From: Nymphaea colorata | Taxonomy: Eukaryota; Streptophyta; Magnoliopsida; Nymphaeales; Nymphaeaceae | Assembly: GCF_008831285.2 (NCBI RefSeq) | Contig: NC_045147.1 | Location: 8,402,334-8,466,333 of the forward strand | Direction of reading: 5' to 3' | DNA length: 64,000 bases | Part shown: piece by piece, positions 32,201-44,200 of the stretch | How positions within the stretch are numbered: position 1 is the first letter of the stretch | Layout: each line of letters starts with the position of its first letter | Notes under the pieces: generated by a model | Told to the model about the DNA's origin: nothing | Databases searched by the model: none | What the model saw: only the letters and a program-made list of their open reading frames with translations | Position numbers and translations under genes: made by a program

Positions 32201-35200
32201 TGTTTCATGTTCATTTCTTGTTGAAGCAGCTTGCCCTGAAGTTCATTGAAGGTGGGCAAGATAGGCAAAACTTCAAGAGCAGTAGTGAAGACATAAAAAA
32301 CTGGTCCAAGGCCGCTAAGAGTCTGCTGGACTTTTTCTTTGTCGGAAACAACATATCCAGCAACTCCCAACTGATCAGCTATCCCTTTAAGACGTCCCAA
32401 ATATTCCATAATCGAAATTGACCATTTGCTAAGATTCTGAAATTCTTTCTTTAAATATAGAATACGTGGCTCTGAAATTTGAGAATAGGTTTCAGCAAGA
32501 CTAATCTATAATTGTCCTGTTGTACAGTCATCAGAAAGAGAAATCAACACTTCTTGAGAGAGCATTGATGTGATATACACAACAACACGTTGATCTCGTT
32601 TCATCCATGTTATAAATTGAGGGTTACGCATTTCCTAAGTGGAAATTGTCTCTCCTCTCTCATTCTTAACCTCCTGTTGAATGAACTGTGGTGGTCCTTA
32701 TGAAAGGAGTGATCTGCCTTTTCCAGGTAAGGTAGTTGGACTGGTTCAGTTTTTCAAAAATAAGATGTGGCAAGAAGTTGGAGGACATATTGGATTGTGA
32801 GAGAATATCCATGATAAATTATATATCTATCAACGTAGATATATACTAACAGAAATATAAGAGTGTTGTCAAGATAGATGAAGGTTTAGGAGCAAAATGT
32901 TAGAAGAGGTATAAGAGAAAACCAATCAAGAGATTTCAAGTCTGTTCAAACATTCTCCTTGGTAGAACCAACAAGACCTTGCTCTGATACCATGTAAGAT
33001 TTTGGGTATCGAAGCATAACCCACGTCCAAATTCAGCAAATGAAAGGTAAGAGAGAGAACAGGAAAAGAGAAATGAGGAAGGGAGGTATAGTTTTACATT
33101 CTCACACAACCCATTTATATAGTGATCACTCTACACATTTTACAAGAACCTAGAATGAAACAATCACAATAGTCTAGAGCCTAGAGTGAAGCAACACAAT
33201 AACCTAAAGTCTAGATTCTCTAGAATAAAACAATTATCACAATAATCTAGAGCCTAGAGTGAAGCAACACAATAACCTAGAGTCTAGAATAAAATAATTA
33301 CAAAAATTACAATCATAACCTTGCCTAGATAAATGCGCTCAGACATGGTAAGACGTGTTGGATCTGAATCAGTAGATGTGTTGGATCTGGATCAGATAAG
33401 ATCCAACATCTTATCAATTAGTTGTTAGGGGACATACTCAAGAATATGGCATAGATTATGAGGAAAACTTTGCTCTTGTTGCTATAATGACATCAAATAT
33501 GACCCTAATAGTTGGAGCAATGATTAAGCAATGGTGCATATATCGATGTCAAGAATGTTTTCTTAAATGGTTACTTTAATGAGGAAGTGTACATGCACAC
33601 ACCCCTGGGCTTGATATACCTGAAGATAAAGTTTTTCATCTTGAAAATGCACTATATGACTTGAAACACATTCTAAAAGCTTGGTTTGATAGGTTTAGTC
33701 AGTGTTGTACATATCGAATGATAACGTATGATACTTACCGTCACGTTTATAAAATGCGATACAATACCCCACCTATGTCATAAACAGGTGGTGTATCGTG
33801 CTTGTATTGCACGTATCGATGATACAGGCACCGTATCATACGATATGGTGCGATACACCCCGTATTGCATGATACGGTCTGATTTCGAGAAAGGTAGGCC
33901 TGAACCACCTTTTTCACGAAACATTTTAAAAAACCGCCCTTTCTTCATTTCTAACCCTAGACACTGTGCTACCTTGGAGGGAAATCATTGATTTTCACCG
34001 TGAAATCATTGATTAAACCGTGGATTTGTGCATGGGTGGCTGATTCCCGTTGGGAGGAAAGGGGTTTTTTAATTTCTTCTCCGTAAGGTATGAAATATCT
34101 TGTTTTTACCATACATTCATATATTTTTACCGTAGATTCATAGATTTCAATTGTTTTTCGTTAAGTTTATCGTAAGTGTTCATTTTTGTGTGAATATATG
34201 GCATCGTCTGATCCCACATGGCAGTGGTGAGAAAGAGTGAAGGAGAATGACCAGTTAAGAATCAAATGTAGCTTTTGTGAGAACACATCTTCAGGAGGGA
34301 TTATTAGAATAAAATTTTGATGTAGCTCCATGCACTGGAAAACTTAGAGAAACCTTTGCCTCCATTTGTGTGTCAGCAATGTGTAGATATGCTTAGTGTT
34401 TTACATAAAAAGAAGGTACGAAAACAAATGAAAGAGGCAAATCGAGGCTATAATGAATCTTGGGAAGATGAAGAAGAAGAAGCTGATGAAAACATCGCAG
34501 ATGATGAATATGACATCATTCTAAGAACATATGTGGAGAGCTCAAGAGGTAAAGGGAAAGGAATCATGTATGAAGGAGGTAGACATGGACCATCTGAAAG
34601 GAAGAGAAGAGGTGTACCAGATATTAGGCATGGCCATGGACCTAGTGGTAAAGTTCCTAGTGGTAGGTCTAGTGTTGGTTCTATTAGAAATTTTTTTTCT
34701 TCTTATACTAACCCAAGTTGTCAGCCCCATATTCGTGCCGATATGACATCCAAAGATATGTTACATCAGGCACAATTGACGGTAGAGAAATGTTTTATGA
34801 TGCATATATTCCTTTTAATGCAATTAATTCCTTTCAGTTCCAGGCCATGGCAGATGCAATTGCTTCTATAGGCTATGGATTCAAAATGCCATCATATCAT
34901 CAATTGAGGGGCAAAATTCTTGAAGCTACGATGAAAGAAGTAATGGAACATTGCGATCAGTTGAAATTAAGTTGGAAGGAAACAAGTTTAGTAACGTTAT
35001 GGTTAAACGAGGTTTTAAATCATGTTATTCTGACACTGTTATGGTTGTTAAAAATACTACTACCGGCACCGGCACGTAGATGACATGATTATCACAAATA
35101 ATGATGTCTAAAGAATTATGCAGGTAAAGCATTTTCTAAAGAATGAATTTGAAATGACTAATTTGGGTAATCCAACATATTTCCTTAGTATTGAAGTGGT

Positions 35201-38200
35201 TTATAGTAGAAGGGGAAATTCTAGAGAATCTCAAGCATTTTCGTCACCTAGTTGGAGCTCTCACATATATATCAATTACAAGGCCTGACATATCCCATGT
35301 TATACATGTCATACATCAATTCCAACAAAGACCTACTTTTGTACATGTGGGAGCTGCATTGAGGATTGTTCGATATGTCAAACACACTATAACTAGGGGA
35401 CTCTTTCTATCCCCCTCATTTTAATTTGAATGTGATCGCTTATACTGATGTTGATTGGAGTGGAGATTCTAATAATAAGCATTCCACCACCGGTTTTTGT
35501 GTTTTCCTAAATAACTCTCTTGTCTCTTGGAGGAGCAAAAAGCAAAATAAAATTTTTCTATCTTCAACCAAAGCAAAGTATCATGCTATGGCCACCACTA
35601 CTATGGAGATTGTATGGTTAAGGAGTTAAATGAAGGACATTATTAGAACTGATTTGACTGAAGCTACTAAGCTTTGTTGAAACAACAAAAGTGTCGTCTA
35701 CATTGCTAGCAATCATACTTTACGTGAAATGACAAAACATATTGAAATTGATTAGCATTATGTGATAGAAGAATATCTCAGTCGAACAATTGAGATATTC
35801 TTCACTAAGGCACTTGCTTCAACTAGATTTCTTCAGAATATCAACTTGGAGATTTCTTCACTAAAGCACTTGCTTCAACTAGATTTCAGTTCCTTCTTAG
35901 CAAACTTTCGGTAATCATACCGTAAGTTTGAGAGGGGATGTTAGCATTTAAGGTTTAGATATCTTGTATGCATGCATATAAATCTTTATATGTACTGTCA
36001 TATGTCATATAACCTTGGTTGTTTGATATATGATTTGTATATATTTATATATATATGTGTGTGTGCATAGGTGTTCGCACCCCTCCCCGTCCTCGGGGGC
36101 GTCGATGCGAATCAACAAAATTGTCAAATTGGGTTTTGAGGAAAAATTTTAAGAAAAAGGGATCCAGCCATCGGCACGAGGTCCAACCGTTCTTTAACAA
36201 GGATAATTGAACCGAGGACTAAGGATTCTTTAGATCGTGTACAAGTTATTGATGCAAATCCTATATGCTTATGGCTTATGCATTGAGGCTTTGGATTTGA
36301 AAATTGAAAGTTCATTTCAAACAAATGATTTGAACTTGTTTAGGAGTAAAATTGATATAAGTTGCTTGGAAAAATGACTTGTTTTGACAAGTTATTTGAA
36401 AATTCTTTGGAGAGTTTTCAAATTGATTTGTATTGAAGGCCATTGTTTTGGTCGAAATTATGTCATTTGAATTGAATGAGATTGGTTTGAAATGAATAAT
36501 CATCATGATTTTAATCAATGATTTTGAAAGTTGAATTATCAATTTGACGACTTAGTGTTAGGCGCAAGTTATTTCATAGCATGTTATTTCTATTCATTTC
36601 TGTTTCTGCTCTTTATTGCCCCGCGTCTCAGTTCAGTCATTGCTTTTGTACGAGTCGGGTCCAGTTAGGCTTTTGTTAACCCAACCCATCACCCGATGTA
36701 CTTAAGCTCGATTAAGGGCAATTAAACCCTAATGAAGAAGTATTTGGCGTGAGAGAAGTTGGGCTTCGTGTGTGGCTTTGTGAAGGTTACAGCAGAGGGC
36801 GGCGTTGATCAGGCACTTAGCCGTGCAGAGGCTAACAAGGTATCAGAACTTCAGCGACCATGGCGGAAATGATCACAGCGAGAGATGCGATTGTAGCGGT
36901 GGAACAACATCGCAATCAGGTGGAAGCAGCAATCAGCGGCCTGGAAGGGTGGATGCATGGAATGGATCAACGCCTGAACGCTGTGGACGCATGATTGGAG
37001 GCCATGATGGTGGAGCAACAGGCAATGTCGGTGCTTTTACATGAAAGTCTGTGGCAGGGTTCTCAGCAACGTTCCCCTAATTCTGACCAGACTCAATCTG
37101 ACGATCGCAGGGAACAAGGATGGCTAGTGAACGACACAGGAGGAGCAGCTTGGCAACCGGCGAAGATGGAGTTTCCAAGATTTTCAGGGCACGACCCAGT
37201 GAGTTGGGTGTTTTGCACCGAACAATATTTCGACTGCCAAGGGATTGTGGGCGATCATAGAGTGAACCAAGCGGCAGTGTATTTTGAAGGTGTGGTGATA
37301 CATTGGTACCGCTGGTTGCTATAGCACCAAGGAAAACCTGATTGGGAAACATTGGTCAAGGAGATCACATCTCGCTTTGGTCCGTCGGCATATCTTGATT
37401 ATAATGTTGAATTGTCGAGGATCAAATAGATGGCTACGGTGGTGGAGTACCAAGGAAATTTTAAAGCTTTGACTAAAATGGTGCATGGATGGCCCATCGA
37501 GGCCTTGATCGGAGCCTTCGTAGGCAGACGTAAGGATGAAATACGTATTGAAGTTCAAGTATGAAGCCACAAACCTTATTGAACTACTTCGAACTTGCTC
37601 GCACGGTGGAGGAGAAAAACAAGCGACTGCATGTAACCAGTCGGCGCACATCAGCAGAAATTGGTCGGATGTGAGGAGCAGTCCGCGCTAGATGATGAAA
37701 CCTGAAGTTTTTTCATATGCCGCAGGGAGAAACCAGAAAGGAAACGCGCCTCACCAAGTTGTGAGACACTTAACACCAGAACATATCAAGGAAAAGAGCT
37801 GGCAGGGCATATGTTTCTACTGCGACTGCCCTTGGATACCAGGGCATAATTGCAGGCGACTGCACATGTACCTCGTGGAGGAAGGCGACGAACCACTAGA
37901 GGTCAACGAGGATTCCCCTTTAGCCGCTAAACCAGACACCAATGAGGAACGGATGACACCAAAAATCTCACTGCATGCCCTGGCTGGTGATGAGGTTCTG
38001 CATCTGATGCGTGTGAAGGGCAAGTTGCAAGGCCGACAGGTGAGCGTGCTGATCGACACTGACTCGACCCACAATTTCATTTGTGAGAAGCCTGCTCGAG
38101 CTCTTGGATGCGGCATGGAGGCTCAGCCAACTTTTGACGTGGTCGTTGATGACGGTAGCACATTGAAGTGCAAAGGTAAATGCCAGTTGGAAAAGTTGCA

Positions 38201-41200
38201 TATCCAGGGTCTTCAGTTTCCTGTACAGCTGTATATTCTAACCATGGCGGGAGCCGACTTGGTGTTGGGCATCCAGTAGCTGCACGAGTTGGGAGAGGTT
38301 GTATGGGATTTCGTAGGTATGAAGATGCAGTTTAGAGGACCCGCGAACGAAAAGTTCACACTTGAAGCAAGTCCCTGGCGACCTTGTTTAGAAGCCCCAG
38401 CCACACGTCTGATGAAAGGATCGACGACCTCTTTCCTTTTGCTCTCAACTCAAGTACCCATGCATGTCGAAGCGCAGGGTCAGTGCGGGTCTGAAGGGTA
38501 TCGAAGAACGCTGCAGGAATTACTACATGAGTTCAATCCAGTTTTCATCCCACCCAAGATACTGCCACCTGAGCGAGGACACGAACACCGCATTGAGTTA
38601 CAGCCAGGGTCGGAACCAGTTAAATCACGACCCCACCGCTACAGTCGTGTGCAGCAAGAAATGCTAGAGGAACTTGTGCGGGAAATGCTGAAAAGGGGGT
38701 GATTCAGCCAAGTCGCAGCCCCTTTGCATCGCCCGCCTTATTGGTCAAAAAGAAAGATGAAAGCTGGCGTTTCTGTGTGGACTATCGTGCGTTGAATGCC
38801 ATCACCATCAAAGATAGGTATCTTATACCTATTGTGGAAGATTTGCTAGATGAGCTTCATGAGGCATGTATATTTTCCAAACTCGACTTGTGCTTAGGTT
38901 ATCATCAAATCCGCGTTGTGAAGGAAGACATTCCTAAAACTGTTTTCCACACCCACGACGGGCACTACGAGTTCACCGTCATGCCATTTGGGTTGACAAA
39001 TGCACCCTCCACCTTTCAGTAGCCGATGAATGATGTATTTTGCCCCTTCTTACGACGGTTCGTATTGGTATTCTTTGATGATATTTTGATTTACAGCTGT
39101 AGAAACACGAACAAGAAGAGGAAGAGAAACAACGATCACGATGTAACGTGGAAAAACCCTCAACAAGAGGAAAAAAAACCACGAATGAGGAGGAGCCGGT
39201 GCCCACTAGCCGCCAGACTCTCTCTCTCCTTTGTCTTTCATTCACACAATAAGGATTAGGGTTACACAACTTAAATAATGCCCAACAAGGGCTACAAGTT
39301 GGATCGGATACGGATCCGGACCTGGTCCCGAGACCCATCTAACATACTTCAACACTCCCCCTCAAGTTGGGCATACATATCAAACATGCCCAACTTGGAT
39401 ACATTTCTCTCAAATGAGGTCGAAGATAAAGCCTTCGTCAGAACATCAGCCGTTTGGTCTTCAGATCTCATGTAAGGAAGTATAAGTTCTTTAGCATCAA
39501 TTCTCTCTCGAATGAAATGTCGGTCAATCTCAACATGCTTTGTTCTGTCATGAAGCACAGGGTTGTTGGCCAAGTTAATTGCAGACTTGTTATCGCAATA
39601 CATCTTCATTGGTTCTTCAACTTTTATACCAATATCAGTCAACAATACTTTCAGCCACAAAAGCTCAGAAACTCCCATAGCAACAGCTCTGTATTCTGCT
39701 TCAGCACTGGAACGCGAACAAACATCTTGCCTTTTACTTCTCCACACTATGAGATTCCCTCCCAAATAAATACAATAGCCAGAGGTGGACCTCCTAGTGT
39801 CAATACAGCCTGCCCAGTCTGCATCTGAATAACCTTCAATTCCAAGAGTGTCTTGCTTGACATATAAGAGACCTTTGCCAGGATTCCTCTTCAAGTAGCA
39901 CAAGATCCTGTCAACAGCCTTCAAGTGGGCATCCGTGGGAGCATGCATGAACTGGCTCATCACATTCACAGCAAAGGTAATATCAGGTCTAGTGAGAGTA
40001 AGGTAAATTAACTTCCCTACAAGACATTGATATCTTCTTTTTGCCTCTTCACAGAGTAGCTCCCCGTCTCTCAGACTTAGCTTATGGCCAGCATCTAGAG
40101 GAGTAGAAGCTGGTCTACACCCTAGTTTCCCAGTCTCCTTTAACAAATCTAGAGTGTACTTCCGTTGATTTAGCACAAGGCTAGTCCCAGACCTAGCAAT
40201 TTCTATGCCAAGGAAGTATTTCAACTTACCAAGGTCCTTAAGATCAAACTCGATCGCCAACAGTTTCTTTAACTTCATTATTTCATCTTCATCATCACCT
40301 GTGACAATCATATCATCAACATATACCAACAGAATAGTAACCTTTTGCTTATTTCTCTTCACAAAAAGTGTATGATCTCCATTCCCTTGATGGTATCCAC
40401 ATTGTCTCATGACAAGTCTGAGTCGTTCAAACCATGCTCGAGGAGATTGCTTGAGCCCATATAAAGCCTTCCTTAGCTTGCAACATTTTCCAGGTTCCTC
40501 ATATCCTGGAGGCATACACATATATACTTCCTCTTCAAGGTCTCCATTGAGAAAAGCGTTCTTGACATCAAGTTGGTACATCTTCCACTCCTTCATCACA
40601 GCTAAAGAGATAATGACTCTGACCGTCTTCATCTTCGCAACAGGAGCAAAGGTCTCCAAATAATCAATCCCATATTTCTGACTAAACCCCTTGGCCACAA
40701 GACGAGCTTTGTATCTTTCAACACTCCCATCTGGTTTGTACTTGATGGTGTAGACCCACTTAGATCCAACCAAGTGAGCCTCCTCAGGAATCTTTACAAC
40801 TTCCCATGTCATGTTTCTTCGCAAGGCTTCCATCTCTTCTTGCATAGCATAGGTCCACTTAGGATCACTCTGAGCCTCAGCAACATTCCTGGGAATCATA
40901 GTCAAAGAAAGAGAAGATACAAAGCATTTGTAGTCCTTGCTCAGTCTAGAATATGAAACAAAGTTACCAATAGGATGTTGAGTACATGACCTGACACCCT
41001 TTCGCAGGGCGATGGGAAGCTCTTCACTAGCAGCAACAGTCTGAATCTCTTCTTCAACAGGTTGCTTCTGCGCACGACTTGGGTCATCCAGGGAAGGACT
41101 AATTGGATTGGGAGTAGAATTCTCACCACCTGTCATCTCATCTGTACAAACTCTTCGCCTAGAGTAAACTTGCCCAAATAAACGATTGCACTTCTCTTCT

Positions 41201-44200
41201 GCCTCAGTGGAACACTCTCCATTTTTCAACTGTTCATGCACCTCACTAGATGGACCATTTTTCTCTTGTTCATGCACCTCACTAGATGGACCAACGGAGT
41301 CACGCCTGTAGTCCAAAAAATCTGTAAACTGAATTTCCTGACTCGGAGAATACTCTTCCCGTGACATAGAGTACTCCCCCTGAAGAGGATTCTCACCAAA
41401 ATAGGAAACATGTTCAAGGAAAGTGACATCTTTGGTAACATAGGCCCGACCAGTGGAAGGGTCTCGACACTTGTACCCTTTTTGAGTGGGAGAATACCCT
41501 AAAAAAATGCCCTTAATAGATCTTGGATCAAGCTTTTTAATGTGAGGACTATGGTTGTGAATAAAGCAAACACAACCAAAAACTCTGAGTGGAAGAGAGA
41601 AAGGTTCACGAGTCCCCGGTAACAGAGAGTGAGGCGTCTTCCCATTCAACACGCGACTAGGCAACCGGTTTATAAGATACGCACTGGTCAACACAGCATC
41701 CCCCCAATACTTTTTTGGAACATGACGTTGAAAAAGAAGAGCCCGAGTCATATTCAATAACTGACGATTTTTTCGTTCAGCAACTCCATTTTGAGGAGGG
41801 GTATAACTACAGGAAGTCTCATGAACAATTCCCTTTTTTCGAAAGAAGCTATCAACAGACTGGCACATATACTCTCGAGCATTGTCAGATCGAAATGTCT
41901 TAACAGATGCTCCATATTGAGTTTCCACATAGGCAATGAAAGTCTCTATGACAGTAGGAACTTCACTACGGTCTTTTAGCAAGTAGACAATAGTGTTACG
42001 AGAATAATCATCTATAAAGGTGATAAAATATTGAAAACCATGACAAGAAGGAATCCCTGCAGGCCCCCACACATCAGAATGAATCATGGCAAATACCTCA
42101 TTAGACCGATGGCTAGACAATGGGTACGAAGCCCTAACATGTTTGGCCAGGTGACAGACATCACAAGACACCATAGTCATATCTAACCTGGAACATATAT
42201 CAGGAAACAACTGTCTAAGAAGGCCAAAAGGCAAGTGTCCAAGGCGCTCATGCCACCGTAGAAGCAACTGAAGGGAGTCCTCTCTATTCTTCGTGGCTTG
42301 GCTGACTGCCGTCATGAGAGCCTGAGCAGCACGCATAGGTAAACGATAGAGCCCGTCAGAAGCTAGGCCAATCCCAATCCTCTTCCCTGTCACCAAGTCC
42401 TGCATAACACAGCGATCAGCGGAAAATATAAGTTCGCAATTTAACTCCTTCGTGATCTTGCTAACCGACAAGAGATTCAAGGGAATATGAGGAACATGTA
42501 GAGCATTGTGGACTAAGAACTTGTTCAAAAGTGGGAGACTCCCTTTTCCAGCCACAGAGATAGATGAACCATCGGCAAGGGAAACACGATCCTTTCCTGA
42601 TGAAAGCTTATACCCATGAAAGACCTTAGGATCGCCGGTCATGTGGTGAGTAGCGCCACTATCAATGATCCACTCTCCCATACGGCAATCCGCCATAACG
42701 TGGGCAGTAATATCCGGATTCCCAATCAGCCCCAAGAGTGAACAGAATGTCGATTGGGGGAAACGATCGTCGGAGCGCCGGCAGACGTTGAGGCAATCCT
42801 CAAGTTACGCTCCTCTCCTCCTTTACGTCCTCTACCAAGTCACGGACCAGCCACCTCTTCTTGCACGGTGGGCGCCAAACAAAAACAAGAAGATGGAATC
42901 AAAGATCAACCAAGCAATATATTGCAGGTAAGAGGCGGATGCACTTCACCGGATTTGCAAAAGACCCCTAGGAAGTGACATGAATAGGGGGAGGCAAGCT
43001 TAGGAAGCGCCTAAGCACGCATATCTTCTTTCTTCTTCGGGAAGCAAGACTACGGCACAAAAGGCAGTGGCGCAAGGGACAACGGTGACGGCGACGGTCA
43101 ACAACACAAGAGCGACGGCGCAAGAGCGACGCCGCAAGAGTGGCTGCGATGGCGATGGCGCAAAGAGTGACACCGGCGGCGGCGGAAACAGCGACAGTGG
43201 TATTGGGTACACCGGCGGCGGTGGCTGCTGCAGCAACGGTGGCGGCAGCGGCGGTGGCTGCTGCAGCAACGGCGGCGGCGGCAGCGGCGGTGGCGGCGGT
43301 GGCAGCGGCGGCGGCGGCAGTGGCAGCAGCGGCGGCGGCGGCGGCGGTAGTGGCAGCGGCAGAGGCGGCGGTGACTGCAGTGGTGGCGATGGTAGCGGTG
43401 AGAGATATTAGGGTTGGAACTTCACAAACCCTAAAAATTTCCCAAACTCGTCGTCTCTGATACCATGTAGAAACACGAACAAGAAGAGGAAGAGAAACAA
43501 CGATCACGATGTAACGTGGAAAAACCCTCAACAAGAGGAAAAAAAACCACGAATGAGGAGGAGCCGGTGCCCACTAGCCGCCAGACTCTCTCTCTCCTTT
43601 GTCTTTCATTCACACAATAAGGATTAGGGTTACACAACTTAAATAATGCCCAACAAGGGCTACAAGTTGGATCGGATACGGATCCGGACCCGGTCCCGAG
43701 ACCCATCTAACATACTTCAACAACAGCAAAGACGAACAGGAACATATTCAACATCTGTGCATTGTATTAATAGTGCTAAAGCAACATCAACTGCACGCTA
43801 AACTCTCAAAGCGTGTCTTTGGTACATCCAAGATTGCGTACCTAGGACATGTGGAACAAGAAAAGGTCCAAGCCGTAAAAGAGTGGAGCATTCCAAAAAC
43901 GGTAAGAGAACTGCGCGCATTCCTTGGGCTCACAGGTTACTACTGCAAGTTTGTCAAAAATTATGGTCTTGTGGCTGCACCTCTCACAGCACTAACAAAG
44001 AAGGGTCGATTCGTGTGGAACCCTCAAGCGGAACTGGTGTTCCAACAATTAAAGGAGGCAGTGACAACAGCCCCGGTTTTACAGATGCCCAATTTCCAGC
44101 TTCCTTTCACCGTTGAATCGGATGCATCAGATTTGGGGGTAGGAGCTGTTCTTAGTTAAAGCAGCCATCCAATTGCTTATTTCAAGAGAGCGATGGGGCC

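Larger units (their letters stand above)
28099..33416 (-). mobile_element. Copia E: full-length but decayed Ty1/copia element, minus strand
   Basis: LTRs lie at 28,099-28,586 (3' LTR, 488 bp) and 32,993-33,416 (5' LTR, 424 bp), reading TGTAAG...TTATCA on the plus strand. The primer site complement GCTCTGATACCA touches the 5' LTR and the polypurine complement TCCTCCCTC the 3' LTR. Target duplications differ by one base (ATTGG 28,094-28,098; ATTAG 33,417-33,421). It sits in the RT region of Copia F, in the sense orientation of the TTC5-like gene. Confidence 0.93.
23160..35938 (+). mobile_element. Copia F: old Ty1/copia element split by three later insertions
   Basis: Coding pieces in the same orientation lie at 23,160-23,710 (integrase end, [23 protein letters not shown]), 27,866-28,098 ([12 protein letters not shown], start of RT region), 33,417-33,699 ([24 protein letters not shown]) and about 35,075-35,935 ([20 protein letters not shown]; RNase H). 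The gaps are a gypsy element, Copia E and a hAT fragment. Removing Copia E with one target copy restores the reading frame across its site. The 5' part (LTR, gag, protease) is missing before 23,160. Many stops show age. Confidence 0.85.
39098..43722 (-). mobile_element. Copia B: gag-less Ty1/copia element with intact pol, young
   Basis: LTRs of 257 bp at 39,098-39,354 (3') and 43,466-43,722 (5') differ at one visible base (CCTGGTCC versus CCCGGTCC). Target duplication ACAGC (39,093-39,097; 43,723-43,727) is perfect. The primer site reads TGGTATCAGAGA on the minus strand, one base off Copia A. It is a sister of Copia A in LTR, leader and pol, and also lacks gag. It is inserted in the RT of gypsy D and lies in sense orientation to the TTC5-like gene. 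Confidence 0.95.

Noticed and set aside
28099-33416. Repeat arrays in the Copia E LTRs as CRISPR-like
   Set aside because: 64-bp head-to-tail units without unique spacers, inside a eukaryotic LTR.
43067-43460. Gly- and Ala-rich plus-strand frames in the Copia B leader
   Set aside because: Microsatellite translations antisense to the element.
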